64,000 nucleotides of DNA. It comes from Duffyella gerundensis (GTDB lineage Bacteria; Pseudomonadota; Gammaproteobacteria; Enterobacterales; Enterobacteriaceae). Both the position numbers and the translations under genes were made by a program. Shown here piece after piece: positions 37,984-49,129 of this stretch; position 1 is the stretch's first letter; every line of letters starts with the position of its first letter. The stretch spans positions 1,742,587 through 1,806,586 of the forward strand of contig NZ_LN907827.1 in assembly GCF_001517405.1 (NCBI RefSeq), written 5' to 3'. The notes beneath the pieces are model-generated. The model did not search any database. It was not told the DNA's origin and was given only the letters and a program-made list of their open reading frames with translations.

Positions 37984-38745
37984 ATGAAAGCGTTAACCAA
38001 GCTGTCAGCAGCTCTTTTGCTTCCGTTGGGAGCATTTTGTCACCAGGCCATGGCTGATAACAACGTATTTACCTCCATGGACGATCCTTCCACGGCGAAA
38101 AAGCCTTTTGATGGCAGCGCAGCCGCAGGCTATCTGGCCCAGACCGGCAACACCACCAGTTCCTCGTTGACCGCGCAAACCAACATGACCTGGTTTCAGA
38201 GCAGAACCGCTTACAGCCTGTGGGGCAACGCGGCGAACACCTCAGCGAATGATGAGCGCTCTTCAGAGACCTACAACATCGGTGGCCGTAGCCGCTATAA
38301 CATGACCAACTACGATTACCTGTTTGGTCAGGCGAGCTGGTTAAGCGATCGCTTAAATGGTTATGACTCACGTGACGTACTGACCGCCGGTTATGGTCGT
38401 CAGGTGCTTAACGGCCCGGTGCATTCACTGCGTATGGAATTTGGTCCTGGCGTTCGCTATGACGATTTCCATGACGGCGGTCATGAAACTAAAGCGCTGG
38501 GTTATGGCGCGCTGAGCTACCAGTGGCAGCTCACCGATACCACCAAGTTTGTGCAGGGCGTTTCCGTGCTGAGCAGCTTTGGTGAAGACACGACGGTTAA
38601 CTCCGAGACCGGCTTGCAGGTGGCTATTAATGAACACTTTGCTCTGAAGCTGGCCTATAACGTGACCTGGAACAACAATCCGCCAGAGTCTGCGCCAGAT
38701 CGTACCGATACCAAAACCTCTGTTATGCTGTCTTACGCAATGTAA
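37984..38745 (+). CDS. ydiY: YdiY-like outer-membrane protein (DUF481)
   Basis: Product of 253 residues with a signal peptide (MKALTKLSAALLLPLGAFCHQAMA) followed by alternating beta-strands typical of DUF481 (GYLAQTGNTTSSSLTAQTN, NYDYLFGQASWLSDRL, LQVAINEHFALKLAYNV) and ending in an aromatic-containing strand (VMLSYAM), as outer-membrane barrels often do. E. coli YdiY is an acid-inducible protein of unknown role at the same locus. RBS is poor; the ATG follows an in-frame TAA. Confidence 0.9.
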   Translation: MKALTKLSAALLLPLGAFCHQAMADNNVFTSMDDPSTAKKPFDGSAAAGYLAQTGNTTSSSLTAQTNMTWFQSRTAYSLWGNAANTSANDERSSETYNIGGRSRYNMTNYDYLFGQASWLSDRLNGYDSRDVLTAGYGRQVLNGPVHSLRMEFGPGVRYDDFHDGGHETKALGYGALSYQWQLTDTTKFVQGVSVLSSFGEDTTVNSETGLQVAINEHFALKLAYNVTWNNNPPESAPDRTDTKTSVMLSYAM

Positions 38746-38750
38746 ATTAA

Positions 38751-38779
38751 ACAGGCCGCCTCTCTGGCGGCCTGTTTCG
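38751..38779 (+). terminator. Terminator of ydiY
   Basis: ACAGGCCGCC (38751-38760) pairs perfectly with GGCGGCCTGT (38766-38775) over TCTCT, followed by TTCGTTT. Confidence 0.88.
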
Positions 38780-39182
38780 TTTCCCCGTATTTTCCTGTTA
38801 GCCATGCAGCCTGCAATGCGTTCAGACGCATGAATGCTTGCCTGCTATAGCGTCTGTTCTACCCGCCCAGTGTGCCCAATCAATCCGTGAGTTGCGCATT
38901 ATTTTAAGCCGTGTGTAACACAGTGTAAAATTACGCAGAAATAAGCGAAGCGTACGGGTTGCGTTAAATTATTCTATTTTAAATAAAAGTTATTTTGTGC
39001 CGTTTTGGTTGTTTTTACATAGCCGTTTCGTTATTTAATGCCAATGTGATTTTTTTATATAAATGGATTTGCACTCTCAGAGCTGTCACCTAGAATAATT
39101 CATGCAACACGAAAAAACGTCCGGCGTAATAGCATTATGCTGGTTGCCATTAAACAAATGACAATATGTTCAGGAGGGAATT
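38780..39182. other. AT-rich intergenic region upstream of yciG
   Basis: About 400 bp without a supported gene. The second half is unusually AT-rich for this window (38940-39065). It must hold the yciG promoter. I could not assign a confident -10/-35 pair; CACCTAGAATAAT near 39090 could be a -10 region of RpoS type. Confidence 0.5.
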
Positions 39183-39362
39183 ATGGCCGAACATCGTGGT
39201 GGTTCCGGTAACTTCGCAGAAGATCGCGAAAAAGCATCTGAAGCAGGAAAAAAAGGCGGTCAAAACAGCGGTGGTAATTTCGCTAACGACCGTGAAAAAG
39301 CATCAGAAGCAGGAAAGAAAGGTGGCGAACATAGCCATGGTGGCGGGCGCAAGTCTGATTGA
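39183..39362 (+). CDS. yciG: YciG, KGG-repeat stress protein
   Basis: Highly hydrophilic product of 59 residues with two near-identical KGG/con-10 repeats: GNFAEDREKASEAGKKGG and GNFANDREKASEAGKKGG. Residues 1-18 match E. coli YciG. It has a strong RBS (AGGAGGG at 39172-39178). In E. coli yciGFE is RpoS/H-NS-controlled and YciG affects stationary-phase motility. Here yciG stands alone without yciF/yciE. The plus-strand frame beginning at 39166 is a shadow of this gene. Confidence 0.93.
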   Translation: MAEHRGGSGNFAEDREKASEAGKKGGQNSGGNFANDREKASEAGKKGGEHSHGGGRKSD

Positions 39363-39394
39363 TTAGAGTTAAATGAACTCTTTTTAATTCCACC

Positions 39395-39427
39395 AGCCCC
39401 GGCGTAATTATGCCGGGGCTAAATTTT
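39395..39427 (+). terminator. Terminator of yciG
   Basis: AGCCCCGGC (39395-39403) pairs with GCCGGGGCT (39412-39420) over an 8-nt loop, then AAATTTT. Confidence 0.85.
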
Positions 39428-39717
39428 ATAACATTCTTTGATAATGAAAATGTCAAAGCGAGCGCTGATCCTCTCTGGATCCGGCCCCTCCTAATGGGAT
39501 GTGAAAAAAACCTTTTCTCCGCCATACCTGAAACATAATCTTCAACCCTTCCAACTCTCTTCATTAAAGTTATTACTAACTTAAATACATGTTTCTTCGT
39601 TAAATAAAATAAACTCCAGCTGTACAATGCGGTATTTGCACGGGCTTATGCTTGTTGTTTTATTCTGGCATGCCATGCTTAATTTTCTGTACTGCTCCTG
39701 TCCTGCATGGAGGAATG
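39428..39717. other. Intergenic region with no supported gene
   Basis: About 290 bp between yciG and the zinc-ribbon gene. A long minus-strand frame (39283-39627) crosses yciG and lacks family features. I see no defined element. Confidence 0.5.
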
Positions 39718-39885
39718 ATGGGCCAGATAAACTTTTGCTGTCAGGTCTGCGGAAGTAACAAGTTCATCTTCACTACATATAATAAAAAAAGAGGCACGCA
39801 ACACGGCGCAGTGTGCAGTAAATGTAAAACGCCACTTACGACGGCTTCATTTTCCAAAGTAAATATCATTCGTTTTGCCGGTTAA
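39718..39885 (+). CDS. Small zinc-ribbon-like protein
   Basis: Product of 55 residues starting MGQINFCCQVCGSNKF, with two CxxC knuckles: CQVC near residue 9 and CSKC near residue 35 (AVCSKCKTPL). This is the layout of a minimal zinc ribbon. GGAGG at 39709-39713 lies 4 nt before ATG 39718; ATG 39715 is too close to it. It could be a YnfU-like small zinc-binding protein, but I cannot confirm the family. It lies 32 bp upstream of the atypical tRNA on the same strand. Confidence 0.7.
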   Translation: MGQINFCCQVCGSNKFIFTTYNKKRGTQHGAVCSKCKTPLTTASFSKVNIIRFAG

Positions 39886-39917
39886 ACAGAGACGTTTACT
39901 TTCGCGTTGAGGCAATT

Positions 39918-39991
39918 ACGGGCGTGGTATAACGGTATTACTGCAGTCGTTGAGGCTGATGATGCAGGTTCAATTCCTGCTGCCCGTTCCA
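39918..39991 (+). tRNA. Atypical tRNA derived from tRNA-Gly(UCC), anticodon loop altered (nominal UUG)
   Basis: This 74-nt sequence folds as a full cloverleaf with encoded CCA (39989-39991). Acceptor stem is 39918-39924 with 39981-39987; D arm 39927-39941 with GG in the loop; T arm 39964-39980 with canonical TTCAATT loop. It clearly resembles glyT-type tRNA-Gly(UCC), sharing GTATAA..GG..ATTAC and GCTGATGATGC. Compared with it, pairs 1-72 and one T-stem pair have changed on both sides (G-C to A-T), so structure is maintained. The anticodon arm differs: stem GCAGT/GCTGA has a G-A mismatch and a T-G wobble, and loop CGTTGAG places G, not U, at position 33 and TTG at 34-36. Whether it decodes Gln codons, is charged with Gly, or has another role is unknown. 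Confidence 0.72.
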
Positions 39992-40029
39992 ACCGGCATT
40001 CGCGCTTTGGTTAACGGAACAAAGAGGAT

Positions 40030-40059
40030 GAAATAACCGCCACGCCGGACGGTTATTTC
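40030..40059. terminator. Inverted repeat, probable bidirectional terminator
   Basis: GAAATAACCG (40030-40039) pairs perfectly with CGGTTATTTC (40050-40059). A/T-rich arm ends flank a GC core. It lies between the tRNA and the convergent Cys-rich protein gene. Confidence 0.6.
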
Positions 40060-40067
40060 TGCAGGCC

Positions 40068-40400
40068 TTATGCTGCACCAGCCATATTACGGCAGGCTTC
40101 AGCACACTGATGGCAGGCCCTGGCGCAATGCTGACAATGATCATGTTCATGCTGACCACATTCATCGCCGCAGCGGTCGCAGATCTCTGCACACAGCTTA
40201 CAGAGTTGAGCGGCATACTCACTTTTCTGCGCCATCAATTGTGCGGATACCCGGCAAATTGCAGCGCACTGTATATCATAGCGAATACAGTCACGCATCA
40301 TTTCCACATGTTCTTCTTGCAGACAAGAGGTTGCACAATTATCACAGGCAGTAGCACATAAATAACAGGCTTCGATACAGCGTTGAAATTGCTCGTTCAT
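40068..40400 (-). CDS. Cytosolic four-helix-bundle copper-storage-like protein (Csp3/DUF326)
   Basis: Product of 110 residues with 19 cysteines in CxxxC/CxxC helical spacing (RCIEACYLCATACDNCATSC, and CQHCARACHQCAEACRN). This matches the Csp four-helix-bundle family that binds many Cu(I) ions inside the bundle. No signal peptide, so a cytosolic Csp3 type. GGGAGAAAATA lies just upstream of the ATG. It probably buffers copper or other soft metals. The His-rich turn CGQHEHDHCQHC could be the metal entry site. Confidence 0.88.
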   Translation of the reverse strand: MNEQFQRCIEACYLCATACDNCATSCLQEEHVEMMRDCIRYDIQCAAICRVSAQLMAQKSEYAAQLCKLCAEICDRCGDECGQHEHDHCQHCARACHQCAEACRNMAGAA

Positions 40401-40566
40401 TATTTTCTCCCTTTTTTAAATATCTTTTTAAGCCTGGAGGAAGATGGTCATTATGCAAGTGGAAAATAACGATTCATGGTGGGATTGGTTGATAGGTAGC
40501 TGCTTTTCGATTTTTAAAAATATGCAATTTTCATCAGGAAAAACGGCTGATTATCACCTTTATTAG

Positions 40567-41130
40567 CTATTTACCCTGCGCAATCCCTTTCGCCTTCTTG
40601 CCGCGCCGATACTCTTCCAGATAGGGCAGGACCTCCAGCAAAAGAATACCCATTAATACCGAAGCAATGTAACCCACCGGTAAAGGGTCGGGACGCAGAT
40701 GTAAATCAAAGCGGGCGGATTCCGGCCCTGCACCAAACAATGCCAGAAATTGCGGCCAGTGACGGGAAATAACCAGTAACAGTGCCATAAGTGGAACCAT
40801 TTCCAAAAAGCTGTGTACATGCTGCTCGATGGGCGATACTTTTCTGGCGGTTACCGCATAACTGACATCCCACAGCGCGGTGGCTTCATGGCAAAAAAAC
40901 AGCACGATCATAAAGCCTATAATTAACGCGTTAACCTCAAGAAATAATGCTGATAACATCGGGATGCCCATTTGCAAAAACATAAGCAGATGAATCCAGG
41001 TTTCTTTTATTCCTGCTGTGGTTTCAATGTGTGTTGCCCGATGACAAAGCCAATCGGCAAAACCTGCTATCAACCATACGGGTAAGACAAACCACAGCAG
41101 TAAAAACATCTGCGGATCGGATGATGGCAT
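40567..41130 (-). CDS. Multi-pass membrane protein with His motifs, function unknown
   Basis: Product of 187 residues with about four to five hydrophobic helices (FLLLWFVLPVWLIAGFADWL; ALFLEVNALIIGFMIVLFFC; MVPLMALLLVISRHW; VGYIASVLMGILLLEVLPYL). Histidines cluster in HRATHIE (30-36), FFCHEATALWD and EQHVHSFLE, a pattern reminiscent of di-iron membrane oxygenases or metal-binding membrane proteins, but not a clear match to any family I know. It lies 166 bp upstream of the Cys-rich protein gene on the same strand and might share its regulation. RBS GAGGAGG is strong. Confidence 0.75.
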   Translation of the reverse strand: MPSSDPQMFLLLWFVLPVWLIAGFADWLCHRATHIETTAGIKETWIHLLMFLQMGIPMLSALFLEVNALIIGFMIVLFFCHEATALWDVSYAVTARKVSPIEQHVHSFLEMVPLMALLLVISRHWPQFLALFGAGPESARFDLHLRPDPLPVGYIASVLMGILLLEVLPYLEEYRRGKKAKGIAQGK

Positions 41131-41490
41131 GATTTCCTCCTCTAAATAATTGTAATTAAGCGTAGCTGCGACTCGCGTATGCGCAATATCTGCGTCGTCA
41201 TCTCAACGAGGCGGTAATAAAGAAGATTATTTTTTTGACTTCAGCAGGGCGCTATTAATCAGTTAAGCCGGAAAGTGGTTTACAAGGTAAAAAACAGCCG
41301 TCGAACAATACCAGCGACGAGTCTACCAGGCGGGGTTAGGCTGAGAAGGCAAGAAGCCCTAATCTTTAAGGCATAAGCAGCGCGCAGCCATGCCGCGGAA
41401 ACCTGCATGCAGCACCATTTTTGCTTCAGGCACGCGCAGGCTGCTCCCCTGATTAGCCGAAATCCCCAGAGAAACAGGACAAGATACCGA

Positions 41491-41519
41491 TTTAAAATCA
41501 GCGTCATAGCGTGTAAGAT
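41491..41519 (+). promoter_or_regulatory. Probable thrS promoter
   Basis: TTTAAA and TAAGAT with a 17-bp spacer. The start near 41526 gives a leader of about 166 nt, close to the 162-nt leader of E. coli thrS. Confidence 0.5.
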
Positions 41520-41650
41520 ATGCCGTCTTCGTAGGTTATCCAGGGTCGCCGCTGCCATATGTGCAGGTCGAACTGTCTACCAAATTGACGATTGTAGGTC
41601 AGTTTTGGTCAGTAACTTACTGAAATAAAGCCACTAATTAATGATTGCAT

Positions 41651-41685
41651 GTAATCTTTCGTGTGGGTTACCACTGCAGTAAGGA
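41651..41685 (+). promoter_or_regulatory. thrS translational operator (tRNA-Thr anticodon mimic) and RBS
   Basis: GTAATC (41651-41656) pairs with GGTTAC (41666-41671) around a loop TTTCGTGTG containing CGT, the anticodon of a threonine tRNA. The thrS Shine-Dalgarno AAGGA follows at 41681-41685. In E. coli ThrRS binds such hairpins and blocks ribosome access to its own message. Confidence 0.82.
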
Positions 41686-41691
41686 TATAAA

Positions 41692-43620
41692 ATGCCAGTA
41701 ATTACTCTTCCTGATGGAAGCCAGCGTACGTACGATCGTGTTGTTAGCGTGATGGATATTGCGCAGGATATCGGCCCCGGCCTGGCGAAAGCCTGTATTG
41801 CTGGTCGCGTAAATGGCGAACTGGTCGATGCGGTCGATCCGATCGCCGAAGATGCCAATGTTGCTATCATCACTGCAAAAGATGAAGCCGGTATGGAGAT
41901 TATTCGCCATTCCTGTGCTCACCTGTTAGGGCACGCCATCAAACAGCTGTGGCCAGATACCAAAATGGCGATCGGCCCGGTCATTGATAACGGCTTCTAT
42001 TATGATGTCGATCTCGATCATACGCTGACGCAGGAAGATATCGAACTGCTCGAAAAGCGTATGCACGAGCTGGCAGAAAAAAATTACGATGTGATCAAGA
42101 AGAGGGTGAGCTGGCAGGAAGCGCGTGATGAGTTTGCCTCACGCGGCGAAAGCTACAAAACCACTATCCTTGATGAAAACATCAGCCGTGACGATCGCCC
42201 TGGCCTGTATCATCATGAAGAATATGTTGATATGTGCCGCGGTCCGCACGTACCGAATATGCGTTTTTGCCATCATTTCAAACTGCAGAAAACGTCTGGC
42301 GCCTACTGGCGCGGCGACAGCAGCAATAAAATGCTGCAACGCATTTATGGCACTGCCTGGGCTGACAAAAAGCAGCTGGCTGCCTATTTGCAGCGGCTGG
42401 AAGAGGCCTCGAAGCGCGATCACCGCAAAATTGGTAAACAGCTCGATCTTTACCATATGCAGGAAGAAGCGCCGGGGATGGTCTTCTGGCATAATGATGG
42501 CTGGACGATTTTCCGTGAGCTGGAAGTGTTTGTTCGCAGCAAACTGAAAGAATACCAGTATCAGGAAGTGAAAGGCCCGTTTATGATGGACCGCGTGCTG
42601 TGGGAAAAAACAGGGCACTGGGAAAACTACAAAGAAGCGATGTTCACCACCTCATCGGAGAACCGCGAATATTGTATTAAACCAATGAACTGCCCTGGGC
42701 ACGTGCAAATTTTTAATCAGGGTCTAAAATCTTACCGCGACCTGCCGTTACGTATGGCAGAGTTTGGCAGTTGTCATCGCAACGAGCCGTCAGGCGCGCT
42801 GCATGGCCTGATGCGCGTACGCGGATTCACTCAGGACGATGCCCACGTCTTCTGTACAGAAGACCAGGTGCGCGACGAAGTGAACAGCTGCATCAGGATG
42901 GTATATGACATGTACAGCACCTTCGGATTTGAAAAAATCGTGGTGAAACTGTCAACCCGTCCTGAGAAGCGCATCGGTAGTGATGAACTGTGGGACCGTG
43001 CAGAAGCGGACCTCGCTGCCGCGCTGAAGGAAAACGATATCCCGTTTGACTATCAGCCGGGCGAAGGTGCATTCTACGGCCCGAAAATTGAATTTACGCT
43101 GCATGACTGTCTCGACCGAGCCTGGCAGTGCGGTACCGTACAGCTCGACTTCTCTTTGCCGAGCCGTTTAAACGCTTCCTATGTGGGCGAGAGCAATGAA
43201 CGTCAGGTGCCGGTGATGATCCACCGTGCAATTCTGGGTTCGATGGAACGCTTTATCGGTATTCTTACCGAAGAGTATGCCGGCTTCTTCCCAACATGGC
43301 TGGCGCCGGTGCAGGCGGTGATCATGAATATCACCGACGGGCAGGCGGAATATGTCAACGAATTGACCCAAAAATTACAGAATGCGGGCATTCGTGTAAA
43401 AGCAGACTTGAGAAACGAGAAGATTGGCTTTAAAATCCGCGAGCACACATTACGCCGTGTCCCTTATATGCTGGTCTGCGGTGATAAAGAGGTAGAAGCG
43501 GGCAAAGTTGCCGTTCGTACCCGCCGTGGCAAAGACCTCGGAAGCATGGATGTCAATGTGTTGATCGAGAAGCTGCAACAAGAAATTCGCAGCCGCAATC
43601 TTCGACAACTGGAGGAATAA
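41692..43620 (+). CDS. thrS: Threonyl-tRNA synthetase
   Basis: Class II synthetase of 642 residues (E. coli 642). N-terminal TGS and editing domains ([30 protein letters not shown]), then the catalytic core with the zinc ligand C334 in [10 protein letters not shown], motif 2 [15 protein letters not shown] and motif 3 [13 protein letters not shown], and the anticodon-binding domain at the C-terminus. It charges tRNA-Thr and edits Ser. The infC start codon follows the stop by 3 nt. Autoregulated through its leader hairpins. Confidence 0.98.
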   Translation: MPVITLPDGSQRTYDRVVSVMDIAQDIGPGLAKACIAGRVNGELVDAVDPIAEDANVAIITAKDEAGMEIIRHSCAHLLGHAIKQLWPDTKMAIGPVIDNGFYYDVDLDHTLTQEDIELLEKRMHELAEKNYDVIKKRVSWQEARDEFASRGESYKTTILDENISRDDRPGLYHHEEYVDMCRGPHVPNMRFCHHFKLQKTSGAYWRGDSSNKMLQRIYGTAWADKKQLAAYLQRLEEASKRDHRKIGKQLDLYHMQEEAPGMVFWHNDGWTIFRELEVFVRSKLKEYQYQEVKGPFMMDRVLWEKTGHWENYKEAMFTTSSENREYCIKPMNCPGHVQIFNQGLKSYRDLPLRMAEFGSCHRNEPSGALHGLMRVRGFTQDDAHVFCTEDQVRDEVNSCIRMVYDMYSTFGFEKIVVKLSTRPEKRIGSDELWDRAEADLAAALKENDIPFDYQPGEGAFYGPKIEFTLHDCLDRAWQCGTVQLDFSLPSRLNASYVGESNERQVPVMIHRAILGSMERFIGILTEEYAGFFPTWLAPVQAVIMNITDGQAEYVNELTQKLQNAGIRVKADLRNEKIGFKIREHTLRRVPYMLVCGDKEVEAGKVAVRTRRGKDLGSMDVNVLIEKLQQEIRSRNLRQLEE

Positions 43621-44175
<555 letters not shown>

Positions 44176-44246
44176 GCCGTCAAGTAATATGCCGCGCAGC
44201 GTTCGCGCTGTGCGGTATTATTCGCCTGTCTGATTCATTTTATTAA

Positions 44247-44465
<219 letters not shown>

Positions 44466-44553
44466 GTTTATTTTTTAATTTAACCCGATCGCATTCAGCT
44501 TCTGCAGACCATGGTCACAGAGCGAGTGAGATAGGGTATCCATCAGAATATAG

Positions 44554-44925
<372 letters not shown>

Positions 44926-44933
44926 GTCAGTTG

Positions 44934-44960
44934 AAAGAGGGAGCTTGCTCCCTCTTTTAT
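44934..44960 (+). terminator. Terminator after rplT
   Basis: AAAGAGGGAGC (44934-44944) and GCTCCCTCTTT (44947-44957) form a GC-rich hairpin followed by TTAT. Confidence 0.85.
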
Positions 44961-45042
44961 TTTGTAACTTCAGCAAAATATTGACTTTTTAGCCCATGCG
45001 CATTTCAATAGGGCCGAATAATTTCAATAAGGTAAGACAAGC

Positions 45043-45087
45043 ATGCATGCTGCCGTTTTTCGTTTCTTTTTTTACTTTAGCACCTGA
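45043..45087 (+). CDS. pheM: pheST leader peptide
   Basis: Leader peptide of 14 residues, [14 protein letters not shown], nearly identical to E. coli PheM ([14 protein letters not shown]). It has five Phe codons. Ribosome stalling here when charged tRNA-Phe is scarce disrupts the downstream attenuator and raises pheST transcription. It is too short for standard gene prediction. Confidence 0.96.
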   Translation: [14 protein letters not shown]

Positions 45088-45134
45088 TTGTCGGGGGCTT
45101 CTGCGCAAAAGAGAAGAAACGAAAAATCGCGCCG

Positions 45135-45160
45135 AAAGCCTCCCTAGTGGAGGCTTTTTT
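45135..45160 (+). terminator. pheST attenuator
   Basis: AAAGCCTCC (45135-45143) and GGAGGCTTT (45149-45157) pair around CTAGT with a T6 tract (45155-45160). It lies 48 nt after pheM and 82 nt before pheS. Confidence 0.93.
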
Positions 45161-45173
45161 GTTTGTGGCGTAG

Positions 45174-46226
<1,053 letters not shown>

Positions 46227-46240
46227 GGGCAGGTTATCCA

Positions 46241-48628
46241 ATGAAATTCAGTGAACTGTGGTTACGCGAATGGGTTAACCCAGCCATGGATAGCGCTGCG
46301 CTGTCTGATCAAATTACCATGGCGGGCCTGGAAGTGGACGGCGTTGACGCCGTGGCTGGGGCTTTCCATGGCGTGGTGGTTGGCGAAGTGGTGGAGTGCG
46401 GTCAGCATCCGAACGCCGACAAGCTGCGCGTAACGAAGATCAACACCGGCGGCGATCGTCTGCTGGATATTGTCTGCGGCGCGCCTAATTGCCGTCAGGG
46501 CCTCAAGGTTGCCGTGGCGACCGTTGGCGCCGTGCTGCCGGGCGATTTCAAAATCAAAGCGGCAAAGCTGCGTGGTGAGCCGTCAGAAGGCATGCTCTGC
46601 TCGTTCTCCGAGCTGGGAATTTCCGACGATCACAACGGCATCATTGAGCTGCCAGCCGATGCGCCTGTCGGTCAGGATATTCGTCAGTTCCTGCAGCTGG
46701 ACGATAACACCATCGAAATCAGCGTGACACCAAACCGCGCTGACTGTCTGAGCATCCTCGGCGTCGCCCGCGACGTGGCGGTCATGAATAAGCTGCCGCT
46801 GCAGGAGCCTGCGATTCAGCCGGTTGCCGCCTCCCTGGGCGATACTTTCCCGGTACGGGTTGATGCCGTTGAGGCCTGCCCACGTTATTTAGCGCGCGTG
46901 GTCAAAGGCATTGATGTCACGGCTGCCACACCGCTGTGGATGAAAGAAAAACTGCGTCGCTGCGGCATTCGCTCTATCGATCCGGTAGTAGATATCACCA
47001 ATTTTGTGCTGCTGGAGTTGGGTCAGCCGATGCATGCCTTCGATCTCGATCGTTTGGAAGGCGGCATCGTAGTGAGAATGGCGAAAGAGGGTGAAACGCT
47101 GACCCTGCTGGATGGCAATGAAGCACGCCTCAGCGCCGACACCCTGGTTATCGCCGATCATCAGAAAGCGCTGGCCATGGGCGGCATTTTTGGTGGTGAA
47201 CATTCCGGTGTGAATAGCGAAACGCGCAATGTGCTGTTTGAATGCGCCTTCTTCGCGCCGCTGTCGATCACTGGCCGCGCGCGCCGTCACGGTTTGCATA
47301 CCGATGCGTCACATCGCTATGAGCGCGGCGTCGATCCTGCGCTGCAATACAAGGCGCTGGAGCGTGCTACTCAGCTGCTGCTTGATATTTGCGGCGGCGA
47401 AGCGGGGCCGGTCATCGATCAGACCAGCGAGCAGCATCTGCCGCAGCCGGCAACCATCACGCTGCGTCGTGAAAAGCTGGATCGCCTGATTGGTCATGTG
47501 ATCAGTGACAGCGACGTAACGGATATTCTGACGCGTCTTGGTTGCCAGGTTAGCGTGGGCGAAGGTCAGTGGCAGGCTGTGGCGCCGGGCTGGCGTTTCG
47601 ATATGGCTATTGAAGAAGATCTGGTTGAAGAGATCGCCCGCGTTTACGGCTACAACAACATTCCTGATGTGCCGGTTCAGGCAGGTTTGATCATGACTAA
47701 ACATCGTGAAGCCAATCTGTCGCTCAAGCGTGTGAAAACCATGCTGGTGGATAAAGGCTACCAGGAAGCGATCACCTACAGCTTTGTTGATCCGAAAATC
47801 CAGGCACTGATCCATCCAGGTGAAGAGCATCTGCTGCTGCCAAGCCCGATTTCAGTCGATATGTCCGCCATGCGGCTGTCGCTGTGGAGCGGGTTGTTGA
47901 GTGCGGTGGTCTACAACCAGAACCGTCAGCAGAGCCGCGTGCGTCTGTTTGAGAGTGGTTTGCGCTTTGTGCCGGATACTCAGGCTGATTTAGGCATCCG
48001 TCAGGAAGTGATGCTGGCCGGTGTGTTAACCGGCACACGTAATGAAGAGCATTGGGACCTGGCGCGTCAGGCTGTGGACTTCTATGATTTGAAAGGTGAT
48101 TTGGAGTCGGTGCTGGAACTGACGGGCAAAATGGATGCCATCAGTTTCCGTGCAGAAGCCAATCCGGCACTGCATCCGGGTCAGAGCGCCGCCATTTATT
48201 TGCATGATGAACGCATTGGCTTTATCGGTGTGGTCCATCCTGAGCTGGAGCGTAAGCTGGACCTTAACGGCCGCACCTTAGTCTTTGAACTGCTTTGGAA
48301 TAAGCTCGCAGACCGCGTCCTGCCTGAGGCGCGTGAGATTTCCCGCTTCCCGGCTAACCGACGTGATATCGCTGTTGTCGTGGCAGAAAGTGTGCCCGCA
48401 GCAGATATTATCGCCGAATGTAAGAAAGTTGGCGTAAATCAGATAGTTGGCGTAAACTTGTTTGACGTGTACCGCGGTAAGGGTGTGAATGAGGGTGAGA
48501 AGAGCCTCGCGATCAGCCTGATTTTGCAGGATACCAGCCGGACACTGGAAGACGAGGAGATCGCTGCAACCGTCGCCAAATGCGTTGCGGCATTAAAAGA
48601 GCGATTCCAGGCAACCTTGAGGGATTGA
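46241..48628 (+). CDS. pheT: Phenylalanyl-tRNA synthetase beta subunit
   Basis: Beta chain of 795 residues (E. coli 795). It has the EMAP/tRNA-binding domain at the N-terminus ([25 protein letters not shown]), the B3/B4 editing domain ([14 protein letters not shown]), a class-II-like core lacking catalytic residues and a ferredoxin-like anticodon domain ending [11 protein letters not shown]. It starts 14 bp after pheS and ends 4 bp before ihfA. Confidence 0.98.
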   Translation: MKFSELWLREWVNPAMDSAALSDQITMAGLEVDGVDAVAGAFHGVVVGEVVECGQHPNADKLRVTKINTGGDRLLDIVCGAPNCRQGLKVAVATVGAVLPGDFKIKAAKLRGEPSEGMLCSFSELGISDDHNGIIELPADAPVGQDIRQFLQLDDNTIEISVTPNRADCLSILGVARDVAVMNKLPLQEPAIQPVAASLGDTFPVRVDAVEACPRYLARVVKGIDVTAATPLWMKEKLRRCGIRSIDPVVDITNFVLLELGQPMHAFDLDRLEGGIVVRMAKEGETLTLLDGNEARLSADTLVIADHQKALAMGGIFGGEHSGVNSETRNVLFECAFFAPLSITGRARRHGLHTDASHRYERGVDPALQYKALERATQLLLDICGGEAGPVIDQTSEQHLPQPATITLRREKLDRLIGHVISDSDVTDILTRLGCQVSVGEGQWQAVAPGWRFDMAIEEDLVEEIARVYGYNNIPDVPVQAGLIMTKHREANLSLKRVKTMLVDKGYQEAITYSFVDPKIQALIHPGEEHLLLPSPISVDMSAMRLSLWSGLLSAVVYNQNRQQSRVRLFESGLRFVPDTQADLGIRQEVMLAGVLTGTRNEEHWDLARQAVDFYDLKGDLESVLELTGKMDAISFRAEANPALHPGQSAAIYLHDERIGFIGVVHPELERKLDLNGRTLVFELLWNKLADRVLPEAREISRFPANRRDIAVVVAESVPAADIIAECKKVGVNQIVGVNLFDVYRGKGVNEGEKSLAISLILQDTSRTLEDEEIAATVAKCVAALKERFQATLRD

Positions 48629-48632
48629 ACCC

Positions 48633-48932
48633 ATGGCGCTTACAAAAGCTGAAATGTCAGAATACCTGTTTGAAAAGCTAGGCCTGAGCAAACGGGATGC
48701 CAAAGAGCTGGTTGAACTCTTCTTCGAAGAGGTACGCCGCGCGTTGGAGAACGGTGAGCAGGTCAAGTTGTCTGGATTCGGCAACTTTGACCTTCGCGAC
48801 AAAAATCAACGGCCGGGTCGTAACCCGAAAACCGGTGAGGATATCCCCATTACGGCACGCCGTGTGGTGACATTTCGCCCGGGGCAGAAGCTCAAGAGCC
48901 GCGTTGAGAATGCTTCACCGAAAGAAGACTGA
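48633..48932 (+). CDS. ihfA: Integration host factor alpha subunit
   Basis: DNA-bending protein of 99 residues (E. coli 99). The family arm motif is [26 protein letters not shown], here split as [20 protein letters not shown] and GEDIPI. It dimerises with IhfB and bends DNA at specific sites; it may assist the sigma-54 promoters in this window. Start is [18 protein letters not shown]. The 5' end of its mRNA is inside the pheT operon, and an additional promoter in pheT is known in E. coli. Confidence 0.98.
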   Translation: MALTKAEMSEYLFEKLGLSKRDAKELVELFFEEVRRALENGEQVKLSGFGNFDLRDKNQRPGRNPKTGEDIPITARRVVTFRPGQKLKSRVENASPKED

Positions 48933-48945
48933 TTTCAGCACTTTC

Positions 48946-48971
48946 AAAAGGCCGCGTAAGCGGCCTTTTTT
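48946..48971 (+). terminator. Terminator of the pheMST-ihfA operon
   Basis: AAAAGGCCGC (48946-48955) pairs with GCGGCCTTTT (48960-48969) over GTAA, with a T6 tract. Confidence 0.93.
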
Positions 48972-49129
48972 ATGCCTGCTGGTTAGCACATCGTCACCCT
49001 TCATAGTTTCTGCATACTGTAAGAATTCCGTAAGCTACTGGAAAGCATGGCGAAAATCAGCCGAGGCTGCTGGTGTGGGGGAGCGCTGCTTGTTATAACA
49101 ACGCCGAATATAACTCAGAGGCTAAGCTG

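Larger units (their letters stand above)
41131..41691. other. Region upstream of thrS
   Basis: A 561-bp gap. Its last 170 bp are the thrS promoter and leader. The first part holds the promoter of the His-rich membrane protein. A 92-codon minus-strand frame (41280-41558) has an odd composition (many Cys, Arg, Leu), no RBS and overlaps the thrS promoter, so I do not support it. Confidence 0.55.

Noticed and set aside
39166..39366. 66-codon plus-strand frame overlapping yciG
   Set aside because: The KGG protein in another frame from 39183 has the strong RBS and matches YciG. The 39166 frame is its shadow.
39918..39991. tRNA as a phage or island attachment site
   Set aside because: No integrase and no second copy of the tRNA 3' end as a direct repeat were seen within the flanking genes.
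41280..41558. 92-codon minus-strand frame between the membrane protein and thrS
   Set aside because: No RBS, odd Cys/Arg/Leu-rich composition, overlaps the inferred thrS promoter region and matches no family I know.
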